A stretch of 64,000 nt of DNA from Porcincola intestinalis (GTDB lineage: Bacteria; Bacillota; Clostridia; Lachnospirales; Lachnospiraceae), in assembly GCF_009696445.1 (NCBI RefSeq), contig NZ_VULZ01000016.1:1-64000 (forward strand). The letters run 5' to 3'. The notes beneath the pieces are model-generated. The model searched no databases and was not told where the DNA came from. It was given only the letters and a program-made list of their open reading frames with translations. Both the position numbers and the translations under genes were made by a program. Position 1 is the first letter of the stretch; every line of letters starts with the position of its first letter. This document shows positions 1-8,826 of the stretch, one piece after another.

Positions 1-44
<44 letters not shown>

Positions 45-206
45 AATTTGATTCGGATCAAAGATGTTACTGACATCTCTTATCCCTTTTACTGTTTAAA
101 GGTCAGTTCCTTAAATAAAACTTTTCAAAACTTTCAAGGTTGTTTCACTGTTCAGTTATCAAGGTGCTCTGTGTTGCTGCCTTTGTTTCTCAGCGGCAAC
201 TTTGAT

Positions 207-235
207 ATCATATCACTCAGTCAATCGCTTGTCAA
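207..235 (-). promoter_or_regulatory. rRNA operon promoter (-35/-10)
   Basis: On the minus strand TTGACA (235-230) is followed by exactly 17 bp and TATGAT (212-207), a near-consensus sigma-A promoter. It lies about 160 bp upstream of the mature 16S 5' end, a usual distance for an rrn promoter, and downstream of the tRNA-Ser gene. The rRNA operon can therefore start independently of that tRNA. Confidence 0.85.
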
Positions 236-282
236 CAACTTTTTTATTGTTTCAAAAACTTTTTTCTGAATCCATATGATCG

Positions 283-372
283 CGGAGAAAGAGGGATTTG
301 AACCCTCGCGCCGGTTAAACCCGACCTACACCCTTAGCAGGGGCGCCTCTTCAGCCTCTTGAGTATTTCTCC
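283..372 (-). tRNA. tRNA-Ser (anticodon GCU)
   Basis: The minus strand folds as a class II tRNA of about 90 nt. The acceptor stem is GGAGAAA paired with TTTCTCC, the T arm contains GGTTCAAATCC, there is a long variable arm, and the anticodon loop is CTGCTAAG, giving anticodon GCU (reads AGC/AGU serine codons). The 3' CCA is not encoded. It lies between its own promoter and the rRNA promoter. Confidence 0.95.
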
Positions 373-453
373 GAGCCTGAATAGATCTCTCTATTCATCT
401 ATGATTGTCTCCCCTCCGACGCTCTTACGCATCTTACGGGGTAGAACATGATT

Positions 454-482
454 ATTCTATTCAAATCACACCTCTTTGTCAA
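454..482 (-). promoter_or_regulatory. Promoter of tRNA-Ser
   Basis: On the minus strand TTGACA (482-477), a 17-bp spacer and TAGAAT (459-454) form a strong sigma-A promoter reading toward tRNA-Ser, leaving a transcribed leader of roughly 75 nt. Apart from this and the terminator at 636-661, I see nothing coding between 373 and 703. Confidence 0.8.
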
Positions 483-635
483 ATAAAAATCCGTCCCTTT
501 CAACCATTTCGCAATGTTTTCTATGGTTTTGTCCGTCTGCCATACAGATTCCGGTATTCCTTCATTTATCCCGCATATTGAGGGTGTAATAATGTATGCC
601 TCAGATTGGATTTTACCAATTGCAATATAAGGAAA

Positions 636-661
636 GAGCAGACCTGCAATAAGGTCTGCTC
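636..661 (-). terminator. Hairpin terminator after the heptad-repeat gene
   Basis: A perfect 10-bp stem (GAGCAGACCT / AGGTCTGCTC) with a 6-nt loop lies 43 bp past the stop codon of the minus-strand heptad-repeat gene. The T tract following it on the minus strand is weak (TTTCCTTAT), so termination may be partial. Confidence 0.6.
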
Positions 662-703
662 CTGATCCTTTCCTTCATCTGCAATGAAGCTGAGGCAACA
701 TTG

Positions 704-3700
704 TCAGTCTGCTTCTGTAGCCGGCTCTTCATCTGACGATCCGGAATCGTCCTTCTTGATCGAGTCACTCCGGATAATGAATTTCACTGAACCCTTCATG
801 TCATCGCTGATTCCGGAGAAGCTGTCATAACGCTTGCCTGCACTTCTGAGCGCCTTCATCCTGTCGGCAAGGTCCTTGATATCGCCGTCGAACAGATCGA
901 CAATCTTCTGGATCCCTTCATCGTTGAACTTCTTCATGCCGTCCTTCAGCTCTTTCGCGCCATCGTTCAGATCTGAAGCACCATCATCCAGCTTCTTTGC
1001 GCCATCGTCCAGATCATCCGCGCCGTCCTTCAGCTGTTTGGTTCCATCATAAAGATCAGAAGCGCCACTGTTCAGCTTGTCATTGTTGTCAACAAGCTGC
1101 TTGACACCCTTCTTCGCATCCGCCACGCCACTGTCAAGCTCGGAAGCACCATTTGAAAGCTTCTTTGCTCCGTTATTCACAGCGACCGTGCCGGCAACAA
1201 GTGTTCTGGATCCCTTGTGAAGATCCTCCGTTCCATCATAGAGCTGCGATGCACCCGATGCGAGCTGGCTGGTTCCGCTGTGGAGCTGACTGGTTCCACT
1301 GTAGAGCGTTGATGCGCCGGATGAGAGCTGAGAGGTCCCGGTCTTCAGGGAAGAAGTACCGGCTGCAAGTGCTCCGGCACCCGTCTTGATCTTGCCGGCA
1401 GCATCATCCAGACTGCCTGCACCAGCCGAAACCTGACCAGCACCTGCCTGAAGCTTCTGAAGGCCAGCGCTGAGAGAAGACGCGCCATTTGCTGCGACAG
1501 AAAATCCCTGCTGAACCTGCTTGGAGCCGTTGCTTAGATCAGATACTCCCTTCTGAAGCTCCGTAATCTTGTCAGCCAATGCCTTCTGTTTTTCTGTTGT
1601 TAAATTCTTTGAAAGCGTCTCCAGATCTGACTGAAGTGCCGTCAGCTTTGTAACCTGAGTTTTCTGATTATCACCTGGCTTGACACCTGCCACCGCCAGA
1701 ATCATTTGTTTGCTGGCATTGATCTGCTCCCTCTGAGAAAGGACTGTCAGCCCAAGAAGAGCCTGATTCTTTTGTTCTTCATCAATCTTCTTCTGATCTG
1801 CCAGGTATACTACACCAGATTCTGCATACTTGATAATTGCATTCTGATTCTCCGCAGAAGGATTCACGGTTACCGTATCTTGAGATTGAACCATTCCTTT
1901 ATATTGTTTTGCTGCCTGTTCCTGAATAGCCTTCTCTACAGCAGCCTTGATCGCTTTCTGCTGTTCTTCTGTAAGCCCTGCAGCCTGGTTCGAACTTTCT
2001 TCTGATGCATTCTCAGCCTGTTCCGCAGCGGATGCACCGGCTCCATTTGCCTGTGCCGCCTCCTGTGCTGTCTCTGTCTTCTGTGATGCTTCCAAAGCAA
2101 CACTTTCCTGTGACGGAGTGTCTGCCGATGTCGAAGCCGCCGGTTCCGGATCCGTCTGACCTGAAGCTGTGCTGACTGCCTGGGCTCCGGCTGCCGTTTC
2201 GCTTGTCTGGGCTGCAGCCGGTGCCTGTGTTTCCGAAGCCTTTTGCTCACGCTGGCCGGAAGAATCGGTATTCTCAGAAGCCAGCAGCTCCTGGTATGCT
2301 TTGATCGCTTCCTGATACTGTGCAATCGTATCCTGATAGGACTGGATCGCGGTCTGATAGGACTGAATCGCAGTGTCGTAGTCCGAAGCCGCACTTTGAT
2401 AGCTGCTCTGGGCAGACTCATAGCTTCCTGCGACTGACCGTGCCGTCCCGACTGCACCGTTTACATCCGCAATGTGACTGCTCATCCCCGGAAGGTTCAT
2501 GGCTGATACCAGCTTCGAAACCATCGGTGAATAAGCGCTTTCTGCCTGAGAATAGGAAGCAGATGCGGAAGATGCCGCTGCGGCTGCGGCTGTCGCGGCA
2601 GACTTTGCGCTGTCTGCCTCACTTGCCGCACTCTGCGCCTGTGATGCAGACTGTTCTGCTGCGCTGTCCGCACTCTGTGCCGCCGCAGATGCTGCGCTGT
2701 CGTCTACAGCCTTCTTCTGTGCGTCGTCTGACACAGTTGACGATGCACTGTCAGAAGTTTCTGCAGCTGTACCAGAGGCTGCTGATTCAGATGCAGAAGA
2801 AGCTGCTAATTCAGAAGATGCGGCTGATGCAGTCACGGGTACCACAGAAGAAGAGGGTTTCTGTGCTGCTTCCGCCGTCGAATCTGCTGCAGATGCTCCA
2901 GGCTTGTTACTCTCCTCTGCTTTTTCGTTCGAAGCAGCCGTACCTTTCTGCCGAAGCTCCTCGATAATATCGGCTGTAATCTGATCTACCAGCTCTTTAT
3001 TGGATGCCTTTTCCTGTGAAATACCTGCTACCGCGAAGAGATCAATATAGCGCTGATTCAATGTCTGATCGACCTGTGTCAATCCAAGCGCCTGTTCATA
3101 TTCATCGAAGCTGGTCGCCGTAATCAAACCCGGTGCAGCTGCCAGTGCCTTCGCTCCATCGGACAGGGTACTCAGCATGCCCATCGCCTGCTGCACATCA
3201 TCTTTCTGCAGCAGTTCAAGAAGTGCAGTCAGTTCCTTCTTTGTCTCCTCACCGTTTACGGAATTATTCAGATCCTCAATCCCCTGGAAGAACGGTGCAG
3301 CATCGCTGCCGCCCTTCACCAGTCCCGCTGCCAGCTGCGCTGCTCCGGCTGCTGCCGTATCGGTTCCGCTCTTGAGATCTGCTGCGCCGGCTGAGAGCTT
3401 CTTGGTTCCGTCCTTGAGCTGGTCTGCTCCATCAGACAGCTGCGCCGCGCCGCTCTTCAGTGCGGCAGCGCCGCTGTCTGCCTGCTTCGCACCGGTGCTG
3501 AGCACCTGCGCACCGCTCTCCAGCCTTGCAGCCCCGCTGTTTGCACTGGAAGCGCCTGAAGACAGCGCCTTCGCGCCATCCTTCAGCTGCTTGGCTCCAT
3601 TTCTCAGGCTGACAGCTCCATCCTGAAGCTCCCCGGTTCCGTCTGCCAGGCTGGACGCCCCGCTCTTGAGCTGGGCGGTTCCGCTCTTCAGCTTCTTTGT

Positions 3701-4840
3701 TCCGTCATAGACCTGGGAAACACCGTCCGTATACTCTGACAGACCGTCCTTCAGATCGCCTGCTCCATCCTCAAGATCCCCTGCACCGTCCTTCAACTTG
3801 GACGTGCCATCCTTCAGGTCAGAAGTGCCATCCTTGAGATCATTTGTTCCGTCATACAGATCGGAGGTACCGTCCACCAGTTTCTTCGACGCATCCTTGA
3901 GGTCTAAGACCTGATCCTGAACCTTGTCAAAGGAGCTTCCCTCGTCGAACTCGTCCAGCACGCTGTCGAGCACATCGTCCATGACAATCGTCATGTTCAT
4001 GTCCATGCTGAAGTCCGTGACATCCGCCTCCACATCGATGGACTCCGGAATCTTGGAATCATCGATATCGAGATCTTTGTCATCAGAAAGTGCCAGACTC
4101 TCCCTCAGTCCCGGAAATGCAAGTCCCACGACTGCCGTGCTGTCGCCTTCCTGGATGACCTTGCCGCTCGAAACCGTTACATTGGACGCACTGCCTTCTG
4201 TCAGAAGAAGGCCAGACATTACACCGAACGGGACCTTGACCGTAATCTTCTTCCCGTCCACTGTCTCAGTCTTCGTCTCGTTGTTCGTATATTCAAAATG
4301 AATCTTCAGATGCCCGCTCTTCCCTGCAAGGTTCTTCGGATCGATCTGTTTTCCATCGAGCGTGTAGGTGATCTTCACTCCAACCGGAGCCTTCTTGTCA
4401 GAATTGCCCTGATAATAGATATCATTGCCGCCCGCTGCCCACGTCAGGTTCTGTCCGTCCTGTGTGAAGGTCTCGTCACCTTTTACGTTCTCAATACCGG
4501 TCAGATCAGAGAAGTCCTTCAGGCTGTCATCCTTTTTCAGGTTTTTCAGCCAGTCGCTGACAAGCAGAGACTTCTGATTGCCGCTTGCATCTGTGAAGAT
4601 ATAAACCGTCTCATCCTTCTCGGCTCCGTCACTGTCATCCTTTGCCTTTCCGGATGAAGTTCCATCGCTCTCTGTTTCACTTCCGCCCTCAGCTTCTGTC
4701 TCGGACAAGATCTCCGTCTCACTTTTTGCCTTCTGCGATCCGCCTGCAGCCGATGCGGACACAACACCTGTCAGCGTCAATCCCAAGGCCGTCATCGCAG
4801 CCAGAAGCTTTCTGAATGTTCCCTTGTAAAGTCCCTTCAT
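704..4840 (-). CDS. Giant secreted heptad-repeat (xxxLxxG) protein, YhgE-like
   Basis: This 1378-residue protein has a Sec signal peptide (about residues 1-32, ending ASA-A) and an N-terminal globular region to about 300. Two long tracts of seven-residue units of the type LKDGTSD/LxxGAxx follow (about 309-510 and 1093-1305). Between them lies an Ala/Ser/Glu/Gln-rich, largely disordered stretch (about 640-960) with a short coiled-coil-like YQ-rich run. Such Leu-Gly heptads are known from YhgE/Pip-type envelope proteins, which normally also carry C-terminal membrane spans. Here none is visible and the protein ends in an acidic tail. It lies 63 bp downstream of an MMPL permease gene on the same strand, under the same TetR-linked control region. 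A role as the extracellular or wall-spanning partner of that permease is inference; the substrate is unknown. Confidence 0.75.
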   Translation of the reverse strand: MKGLYKGTFRKLLAAMTALGLTLTGVVSASAAGGSQKAKSETEILSETEAEGGSETESDGTSSGKAKDDSDGAEKDETVYIFTDASGNQKSLLVSDWLKNLKKDDSLKDFSDLTGIENVKGDETFTQDGQNLTWAAGGNDIYYQGNSDKKAPVGVKITYTLDGKQIDPKNLAGKSGHLKIHFEYTNNETKTETVDGKKITVKVPFGVMSGLLLTEGSASNVTVSSGKVIQEGDSTAVVGLAFPGLRESLALSDDKDLDIDDSKIPESIDVEADVTDFSMDMNMTIVMDDVLDSVLDEFDEGSSFDKVQDQVLDLKDASKKLVDGTSDLYDGTNDLKDGTSDLKDGTSKLKDGAGDLEDGAGDLKDGLSEYTDGVSQVYDGTKKLKSGTAQLKSGASSLADGTGELQDGAVSLRNGAKQLKDGAKALSSGASSANSGAARLESGAQVLSTGAKQADSGAAALKSGAAQLSDGADQLKDGTKKLSAGAADLKSGTDTAAAGAAQLAAGLVKGGSDAAPFFQGIEDLNNSVNGEETKKELTALLELLQKDDVQQAMGMLSTLSDGAKALAAAPGLITATSFDEYEQALGLTQVDQTLNQRYIDLFAVAGISQEKASNKELVDQITADIIEELRQKGTAASNEKAEESNKPGASAADSTAEAAQKPSSSVVPVTASAASSELAASSASESAASGTAAETSDSASSTVSDDAQKKAVDDSAASAAAQSADSAAEQSASQAQSAASEADSAKSAATAAAAAASSASASYSQAESAYSPMVSKLVSAMNLPGMSSHIADVNGAVGTARSVAGSYESAQSSYQSAASDYDTAIQSYQTAIQSYQDTIAQYQEAIKAYQELLASENTDSSGQREQKASETQAPAAAQTSETAAGAQAVSTASGQTDPEPAASTSADTPSQESVALEASQKTETAQEAAQANGAGASAAEQAENASEESSNQAAGLTEEQQKAIKAAVEKAIQEQAAKQYKGMVQSQDTVTVNPSAENQNAIIKYAESGVVYLADQKKIDEEQKNQALLGLTVLSQREQINASKQMILAVAGVKPGDNQKTQVTKLTALQSDLETLSKNLTTEKQKALADKITELQKGVSDLSNGSKQVQQGFSVAANGASSLSAGLQKLQAGAGQVSAGAGSLDDAAGKIKTGAGALAAGTSSLKTGTSQLSSGASTLYSGTSQLHSGTSQLASGASQLYDGTEDLHKGSRTLVAGTVAVNNGAKKLSNGASELDSGVADAKKGVKQLVDNNDKLNSGASDLYDGTKQLKDGADDLDDGAKKLDDGASDLNDGAKELKDGMKKFNDEGIQKIVDLFDGDIKDLADRMKALRSAGKRYDSFSGISDDMKGSVKFIIRSDSIKKDDSGSSDEEPATEAD
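925..1560 (-). repeat. Degenerate 21-bp tandem repeats (heptad block 2)
   Basis: Imperfect 21-bp units encode the second run of Leu-x-x-Gly heptads of the large secreted protein (about residues 1093-1305), for example TSQLSSG, TSQLHSG and TSQLASG in succession. Units diverge at third positions, which indicates an old expansion kept by selection on the protein. Confidence 0.8.
3310..3912 (-). repeat. Degenerate 21-bp tandem repeats (heptad block 1)
   Basis: Imperfect 21-bp units encode the first run of heptads (about residues 309-510), for example TNDLKDG, TSDLKDG and TSKLKDG in succession. Together with block 2 this gives more than 50 units in one protein. The antisense strand carries many spurious open frames here because of the repeat periodicity. 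Confidence 0.8.
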
Positions 4841-4903
4841 AATGTTTCATCCCCTCTTCACATCAAATCAAGCCGTCACTCAAGCCGTCACAAATCCAGT
4901 CTG

Positions 4904-7057
4904 TCAGGTTTCTTTAGCAGACATCTCTTCTCCTGATGCCTCACCTGCTGCCTTTTCCTTCTTCCCTTTCTTTGGAAGAAATCCAAGGCTTGTATGGACA
5001 ATCAGTCCGTCGCACGCGTACAGAAGCGCCGGCAGGATGAAGACAACCGTTACCATCGAGATCAGAGCACCGCGCGCCAGCAGCGTGCAGAGCGAGCTGA
5101 TCATGTCAATCTTCGAGTACAAGCTGACGCCGAATGTCGCCCCGAAGAAACTCAGTGCCGACACGAGAATTGAGTTGATGCTCGTCCGGTGTGCGATATA
5201 GACAGATTCCTTTCTGCTCTTTCCGGTGGATCGCTCAAACTTATATCGTGTCGTCATCAGGATCGCATAGTCGACCGTCGAACCCAGCTGAATGGTGCCA
5301 ATGACAATCGAAGCGATGAACGGCAGCGTCTGGTGCATGAAGAACGGAATCGACATGTTGATGAAGATTGCGAACTCGATAGCGGCAACCAGGATAACCG
5401 GAAGCGATACAGACTGCAGGACGAAGAAGATGATCACGGCAACCATTGCAATGGATGTCCAGTTGACAACCGTGAAGTCTGTGTTCGTTGTCTCAATCAG
5501 ATCCTTCGTGCATGGCGCCTCGCCGACCAGCATGCAGTTCTTGTCATAGCCCTTGATGATCTTCTGAATCTGGTCGCACTGCTGGTTCACCTCATCGGAA
5601 GCGAGCTTGTAGTTCGACATAATAATGAACATCCGCCAGTTCTTGCTGTTGAACGTATCCCAGAGCTCAGTCGGAATCATTTCCTCGGGAAGCTGGGAGC
5701 CGACAATGTTGTCGATTCCGAGTACAGCCGTAACGCCGTCCAGATCCCGGATCTTCTTCTCCATCTGCTCCATGTCCTTGCGGCTGACAGACTGTGGCGC
5801 GAGAACCATTTCCGTGGTACTCATGTCAAAATCGTCTTCCAGCTTTGTGTTCGCCTGGACAGAAGGAAGACTCTTCGGAAGTGTCCTCGCCAGATCATAG
5901 TAGACGTTCGTGTGGCTCTGCCCATAGGCTGCCGGGAGCCAGATGAGGCCAAACACAACCAGAAGAATCGGATAATACTTCTGTACCCAGTCCGGAATCC
6001 ACTTGAAATTCGGTATGATCGCCTTGTGCCGCGTCTTCTGGAGGGGCTTGTCCAGCACCAGGATCAGGGCCGGAAGCACCGTGACAACTGTCGCGACACC
6101 GAACAGGACACCCTTCGCCATGACAAGCCCGAGGTTGATGCCAAGACGGTATGTCATGAAGCACATCGCCAGGAACCCTGCAACCGTCGTGATGGAGGAT
6201 CCGATGACCGACGACAGGGTCGCCTTGATGGCGGTTGCCATCGCGTGCTTCGGATCGTCCGGATGGCGGTCTCTCTGTTCGATATAGGAATGCCAGAGGA
6301 AAATGGAATAATCCAGCGTCACACCAAGCTGAAGGACTGCAGCCAGTGCCTTCGTGACATAGGAAATCTTTCCGAAAATCCAGTTGGTTCCCATGTTGTA
6401 GAGGACTGCCATTCCGATGGATACCAGAAAAAGCAGCGGTGCCATGAAGGAATCCATCGTCAGCTGGAGGACGATCAGACACAATATGACGGCCAGAATC
6501 ACATAAACCGGTGCTTCCTTATCTGCCAGCGCCTTTGTATCGATCAGGCCCGCCGTCATGCCGCTGATAAAGCACTGCTTCTTCGCAATTTTGCGGAGCG
6601 CTTCAATCGCGTCGCCCGACTCATCTGATGATGTTCCCGTTTTCAGGACAACCATCAGAAGCGTCTCATTCTTATCCTCCCGGTAGAACGCGTCCTTGAT
6701 TTTGTCCGGAAGAACCTCGACCGGGATAGAGATGTCCGCAAAGTCATCATACCAGAGAACCTTCTCGACATGGTCGACCTTCTCCATCTTTTTCTTCATC
6801 GCAGCGACATCCTTGAATGGCATGTCCTGTACCATGATGAACGAAAAACCGCCTGTCCCGAACTCGTCCTCCATGATGGACTGCCCCTTCATGGTCTCAA
6901 AGCTGTCCGGCAGGTAGCTGAGCATATCATAGTTCGTCTTTGTGCCCAGATAACCGATTACCGAAGGGATCAGCAGGATAAATGCGGCAATCAGAATCAC
7001 GAATCGCGACTGAACGACCGCCCAACCGAATCTGTTCTTTTTCTTCATACCCTTCAT
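4904..7057 (-). CDS. MMPL/RND-family membrane transporter
   Basis: The 717-residue protein has the RND/MMPL layout: an N-terminal span, an extracytoplasmic domain of about 140 residues, a six-span bundle, a second extracytoplasmic domain and a second bundle. The paired internal motifs QLGVTLDYSIFLWHSY and QLGSTVDYAILMTTRY carry the acidic residue conserved in the fourth span of each half in proton-driven members. Several hydrophobic runs are evident in each half. The start follows an AAAGAGG ribosome site. It is the first gene of a two-gene operon with the large heptad-repeat protein (63-bp gap), and a TetR gene lies upstream. Export of a lipid, peptide or drug-like compound is inferred from the family; the substrate cannot be read from sequence. 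Confidence 0.88.
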   Translation of the reverse strand: MKGMKKKNRFGWAVVQSRFVILIAAFILLIPSVIGYLGTKTNYDMLSYLPDSFETMKGQSIMEDEFGTGGFSFIMVQDMPFKDVAAMKKKMEKVDHVEKVLWYDDFADISIPVEVLPDKIKDAFYREDKNETLLMVVLKTGTSSDESGDAIEALRKIAKKQCFISGMTAGLIDTKALADKEAPVYVILAVILCLIVLQLTMDSFMAPLLFLVSIGMAVLYNMGTNWIFGKISYVTKALAAVLQLGVTLDYSIFLWHSYIEQRDRHPDDPKHAMATAIKATLSSVIGSSITTVAGFLAMCFMTYRLGINLGLVMAKGVLFGVATVVTVLPALILVLDKPLQKTRHKAIIPNFKWIPDWVQKYYPILLVVFGLIWLPAAYGQSHTNVYYDLARTLPKSLPSVQANTKLEDDFDMSTTEMVLAPQSVSRKDMEQMEKKIRDLDGVTAVLGIDNIVGSQLPEEMIPTELWDTFNSKNWRMFIIMSNYKLASDEVNQQCDQIQKIIKGYDKNCMLVGEAPCTKDLIETTNTDFTVVNWTSIAMVAVIIFFVLQSVSLPVILVAAIEFAIFINMSIPFFMHQTLPFIASIVIGTIQLGSTVDYAILMTTRYKFERSTGKSRKESVYIAHRTSINSILVSALSFFGATFGVSLYSKIDMISSLCTLLARGALISMVTVVFILPALLYACDGLIVHTSLGFLPKKGKKEKAAGEASGEEMSAKET

Positions 7058-7132
7058 TCACACTCCTCTTTACTGGCAGGTATCTTCCACAACCGCCCTG
7101 TTTCTATCGAGTTACAGCATAGTCAGCCAGCC

Positions 7133-7167
7133 TTACAGGTGAAATATCCAAAACATTACAAGTGTAA
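7133..7167. promoter_or_regulatory. Putative TetR operator pair
   Basis: TTACAAGTGTAA (7156-7167) has the dyad TTACA-N2-TGTAA, and a related copy, TTACAGGTGAAA, lies at 7133-7144, 23 bp away. Both sit between the TetR gene and the MMPL start, where an operator for local repression would be expected. Assignment to this TetR is inference from position. Confidence 0.45.
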
Positions 7168-7172
7168 ATAAA

Positions 7173-7200
7173 AAACGACACTTCTACAAAAGTGTCGTTT
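7173..7200 (-). terminator. Intrinsic terminator after the TetR gene
   Basis: A perfect 11-bp stem (AAACGACACTT / AAGTGTCGTTT) with a 6-nt loop is followed on the minus strand by TTTTTATTT. It lies about 50 bp beyond the TetR stop and separates that transcript from the MMPL operon. Confidence 0.88.
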
Positions 7201-7249
7201 CTACCTTGTCAGTTTGCAAATGTATGTAAAGCTTACGTGCGCAAGCTTC

Positions 7250-7810
7250 TCAGATATCCTGCGGAAGATCCATCATGGAGTGGCTCGCAATGAAGGAGTA
7301 CATATCCACCATATCCTCAGGTGGAATCGTCATCCCACGCTCAATCCATCCCATCAGAACAAATGTCAGACTCTGTGCGTAATAATCGGCAATCCACTTT
7401 GGCGTCAGCCAGGAATACTTTTTAGACTTGCCAACATGGTTGCTCAGAAAATAACCATTGATCGTCTCCGAAACCAGGTTCTGCACAATGCTCTCAAAGG
7501 AATTCTGCCCCTTCGTCCTTGCCACATGGCTGTAAAACTCCTTATTCTTCAGAATTGCTGTGAAGATGAAGGTGACAGCCTCCCGCTGCATATTGTTCCC
7601 GAGCAGGATGCGGACAGGTGCAAGAACCTCCTCCCTGCAGATCCACTCAAGGAGCTCATACTTATCCTGAAAATGATTATAAAATGTGACGCGGATCACG
7701 CCGGCGCGGTCTGTGATCTCCTTGATGGTAATCTTCTCAACCGGCTTCTCAAGCGCAAGTTCCTTGAAGCTCTCGGCGAGAAGCGTTTTCACTTCTCTTT
7801 TCTGCTGCAT
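7250..7810 (-). CDS. TetR/AcrR-family transcriptional regulator
   Basis: The 186-residue protein begins with a TetR DNA-binding domain: a helix with the FKELALEKPVEKITI region, then the helix-turn-helix IKEITDRAGVIRVTFYNHF and the characteristic KYELLEWI helix. The C-terminal part (about residues 60-186) resembles the TetR_C_8 ligand domain seen in DhaS-type regulators. It lies upstream of, and on the same strand as, the MMPL/heptad operon but is separated from it by a strong terminator. Local repression of that transporter is therefore inferred, with possible operators at 7133-7167. The ligand is unknown. Confidence 0.85.
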   Translation of the reverse strand: MQQKREVKTLLAESFKELALEKPVEKITIKEITDRAGVIRVTFYNHFQDKYELLEWICREEVLAPVRILLGNNMQREAVTFIFTAILKNKEFYSHVARTKGQNSFESIVQNLVSETINGYFLSNHVGKSKKYSWLTPKWIADYYAQSLTFVLMGWIERGMTIPPEDMVDMYSFIASHSMMDLPQDI

Positions 7811-7884
7811 TGGACAACCTCAGGAATCTCTCTGGAACCGTTTTATCTTATCATTTTTATCGATTGTACGCAACCGGTTGAATG

Positions 7885-8724
7885 TTAATCCTCCTTCAGA
7901 AAGGATGGCGCGATGGAAAATTTCATCTTCTGGTGCGTGACCGGATGACGGAACTGCAGACTTGCCGCGCACAGCTTCAGATTGTAGTCATAAAACAAGC
8001 CGGCCGGTCCATACTTTCGGTCCCCGTCGATCGGAAGACCTGCTCCCGCAAGCTGAACCCGGATCTGATGATGCCGTCCGGTATGAAGATGAATTTCAAG
8101 AAGTGCCCGCCCTTCCCAGGGCGTATCTGACGGCCAGATCTTCAGTGTGCGGAAGGTCAGCTCCGACCATTTCGCATCCCTTGCCGGTCCCGGCACGATC
8201 TGCGTGGTATTTCCGGCAAAGTTTCTCCTCAGATAATTCTGGAGAACTGTCACTGAGTGCTCCGAACGCTTCACCTTTTCACAGGAAGCGCGGTCCTTCA
8301 GCAGAACGACAGCCTGGTAGACCTTTCGCATATCCGCATATGCGCCTTCCACCGATGCATCTCCCCCGTTCTCCCACGCCGGTGTCTTCAGCCGATGGCC
8401 GCCCTTTGCGTCCTTTCGATGCTGGCGGCCTTGTTCTCGAAGGTTAACCTCCCGCTTCGTCTTTGCCTGAACCTGGCGGCTCAGCTCACTGGCTGCCTGA
8501 GGTGTTTTCGCGAAAACGACAAGCCCCTCGACAGGCTGGTCAAGCCTATGGACAATTCCAAGATAGGGTTCCTCTGCACCCGGCGCAGTCTGTCCTTTTT
8601 CCTCGCAAAGATGGTTTTTCAGAATCGAAATCAGATCCTTCCGGGAAGCTGTCCCCGCCTGAACCGGAAGACCAGATTCTTTATTCACGACGATGATGTC
8701 ATCGTCCTCATACAATATTTCCAT
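7885..8724 (-). CDS. RluA-family pseudouridine synthase
   Basis: The protein converts uridine to pseudouridine in rRNA or tRNA. The motif HRLDQPVEGL (family HRLDxxTSG) contains the catalytic Asp. IVVNKESGLPVQAG near the start and the HQIRVQLA segment followed by GDRKYG near the C-terminus are typical of RluA catalytic domains. I chose the ATG at 8724 (279 residues) because AGCAGG lies 5 bp upstream; an in-frame ATG at 8766 has no ribosome site. A basic insertion of about 40 residues between the segments SRQVQAKT and KVYQAVV is unusual. No S4 domain is present. The target position cannot be told from sequence. Confidence 0.88.
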   Translation of the reverse strand: MEILYEDDDIIVVNKESGLPVQAGTASRKDLISILKNHLCEEKGQTAPGAEEPYLGIVHRLDQPVEGLVVFAKTPQAASELSRQVQAKTKREVNLREQGRQHRKDAKGGHRLKTPAWENGGDASVEGAYADMRKVYQAVVLLKDRASCEKVKRSEHSVTVLQNYLRRNFAGNTTQIVPGPARDAKWSELTFRTLKIWPSDTPWEGRALLEIHLHTGRHHQIRVQLAGAGLPIDGDRKYGPAGLFYDYNLKLCAASLQFRHPVTHQKMKFSIAPSFLKED

Positions 8725-8826
8725 AGATACCTGCTTGTTTTCGCCTGCCCTATGCCTCCGGCTCATGGTGTTTCAGTAAAACGAAAGGGGCCGGACACTG
8801 TCCGACCCCTGAATTGTACAGTTCAA

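Noticed and set aside
1936-2457. Arg/His-rich minus-strand frame inside the heptad gene
   Set aside because: A frame shadow of the Ala/Ser/Gln-rich part of the large protein, without a start context.
5189-6628. Long plus-strand open frame (479 codons) opposite the MMPL gene
   Set aside because: It is the mirror of a high-GC coding region, its product is low in hydrophobic structure and has no family pattern; the minus-strand frame is a clear RND permease.
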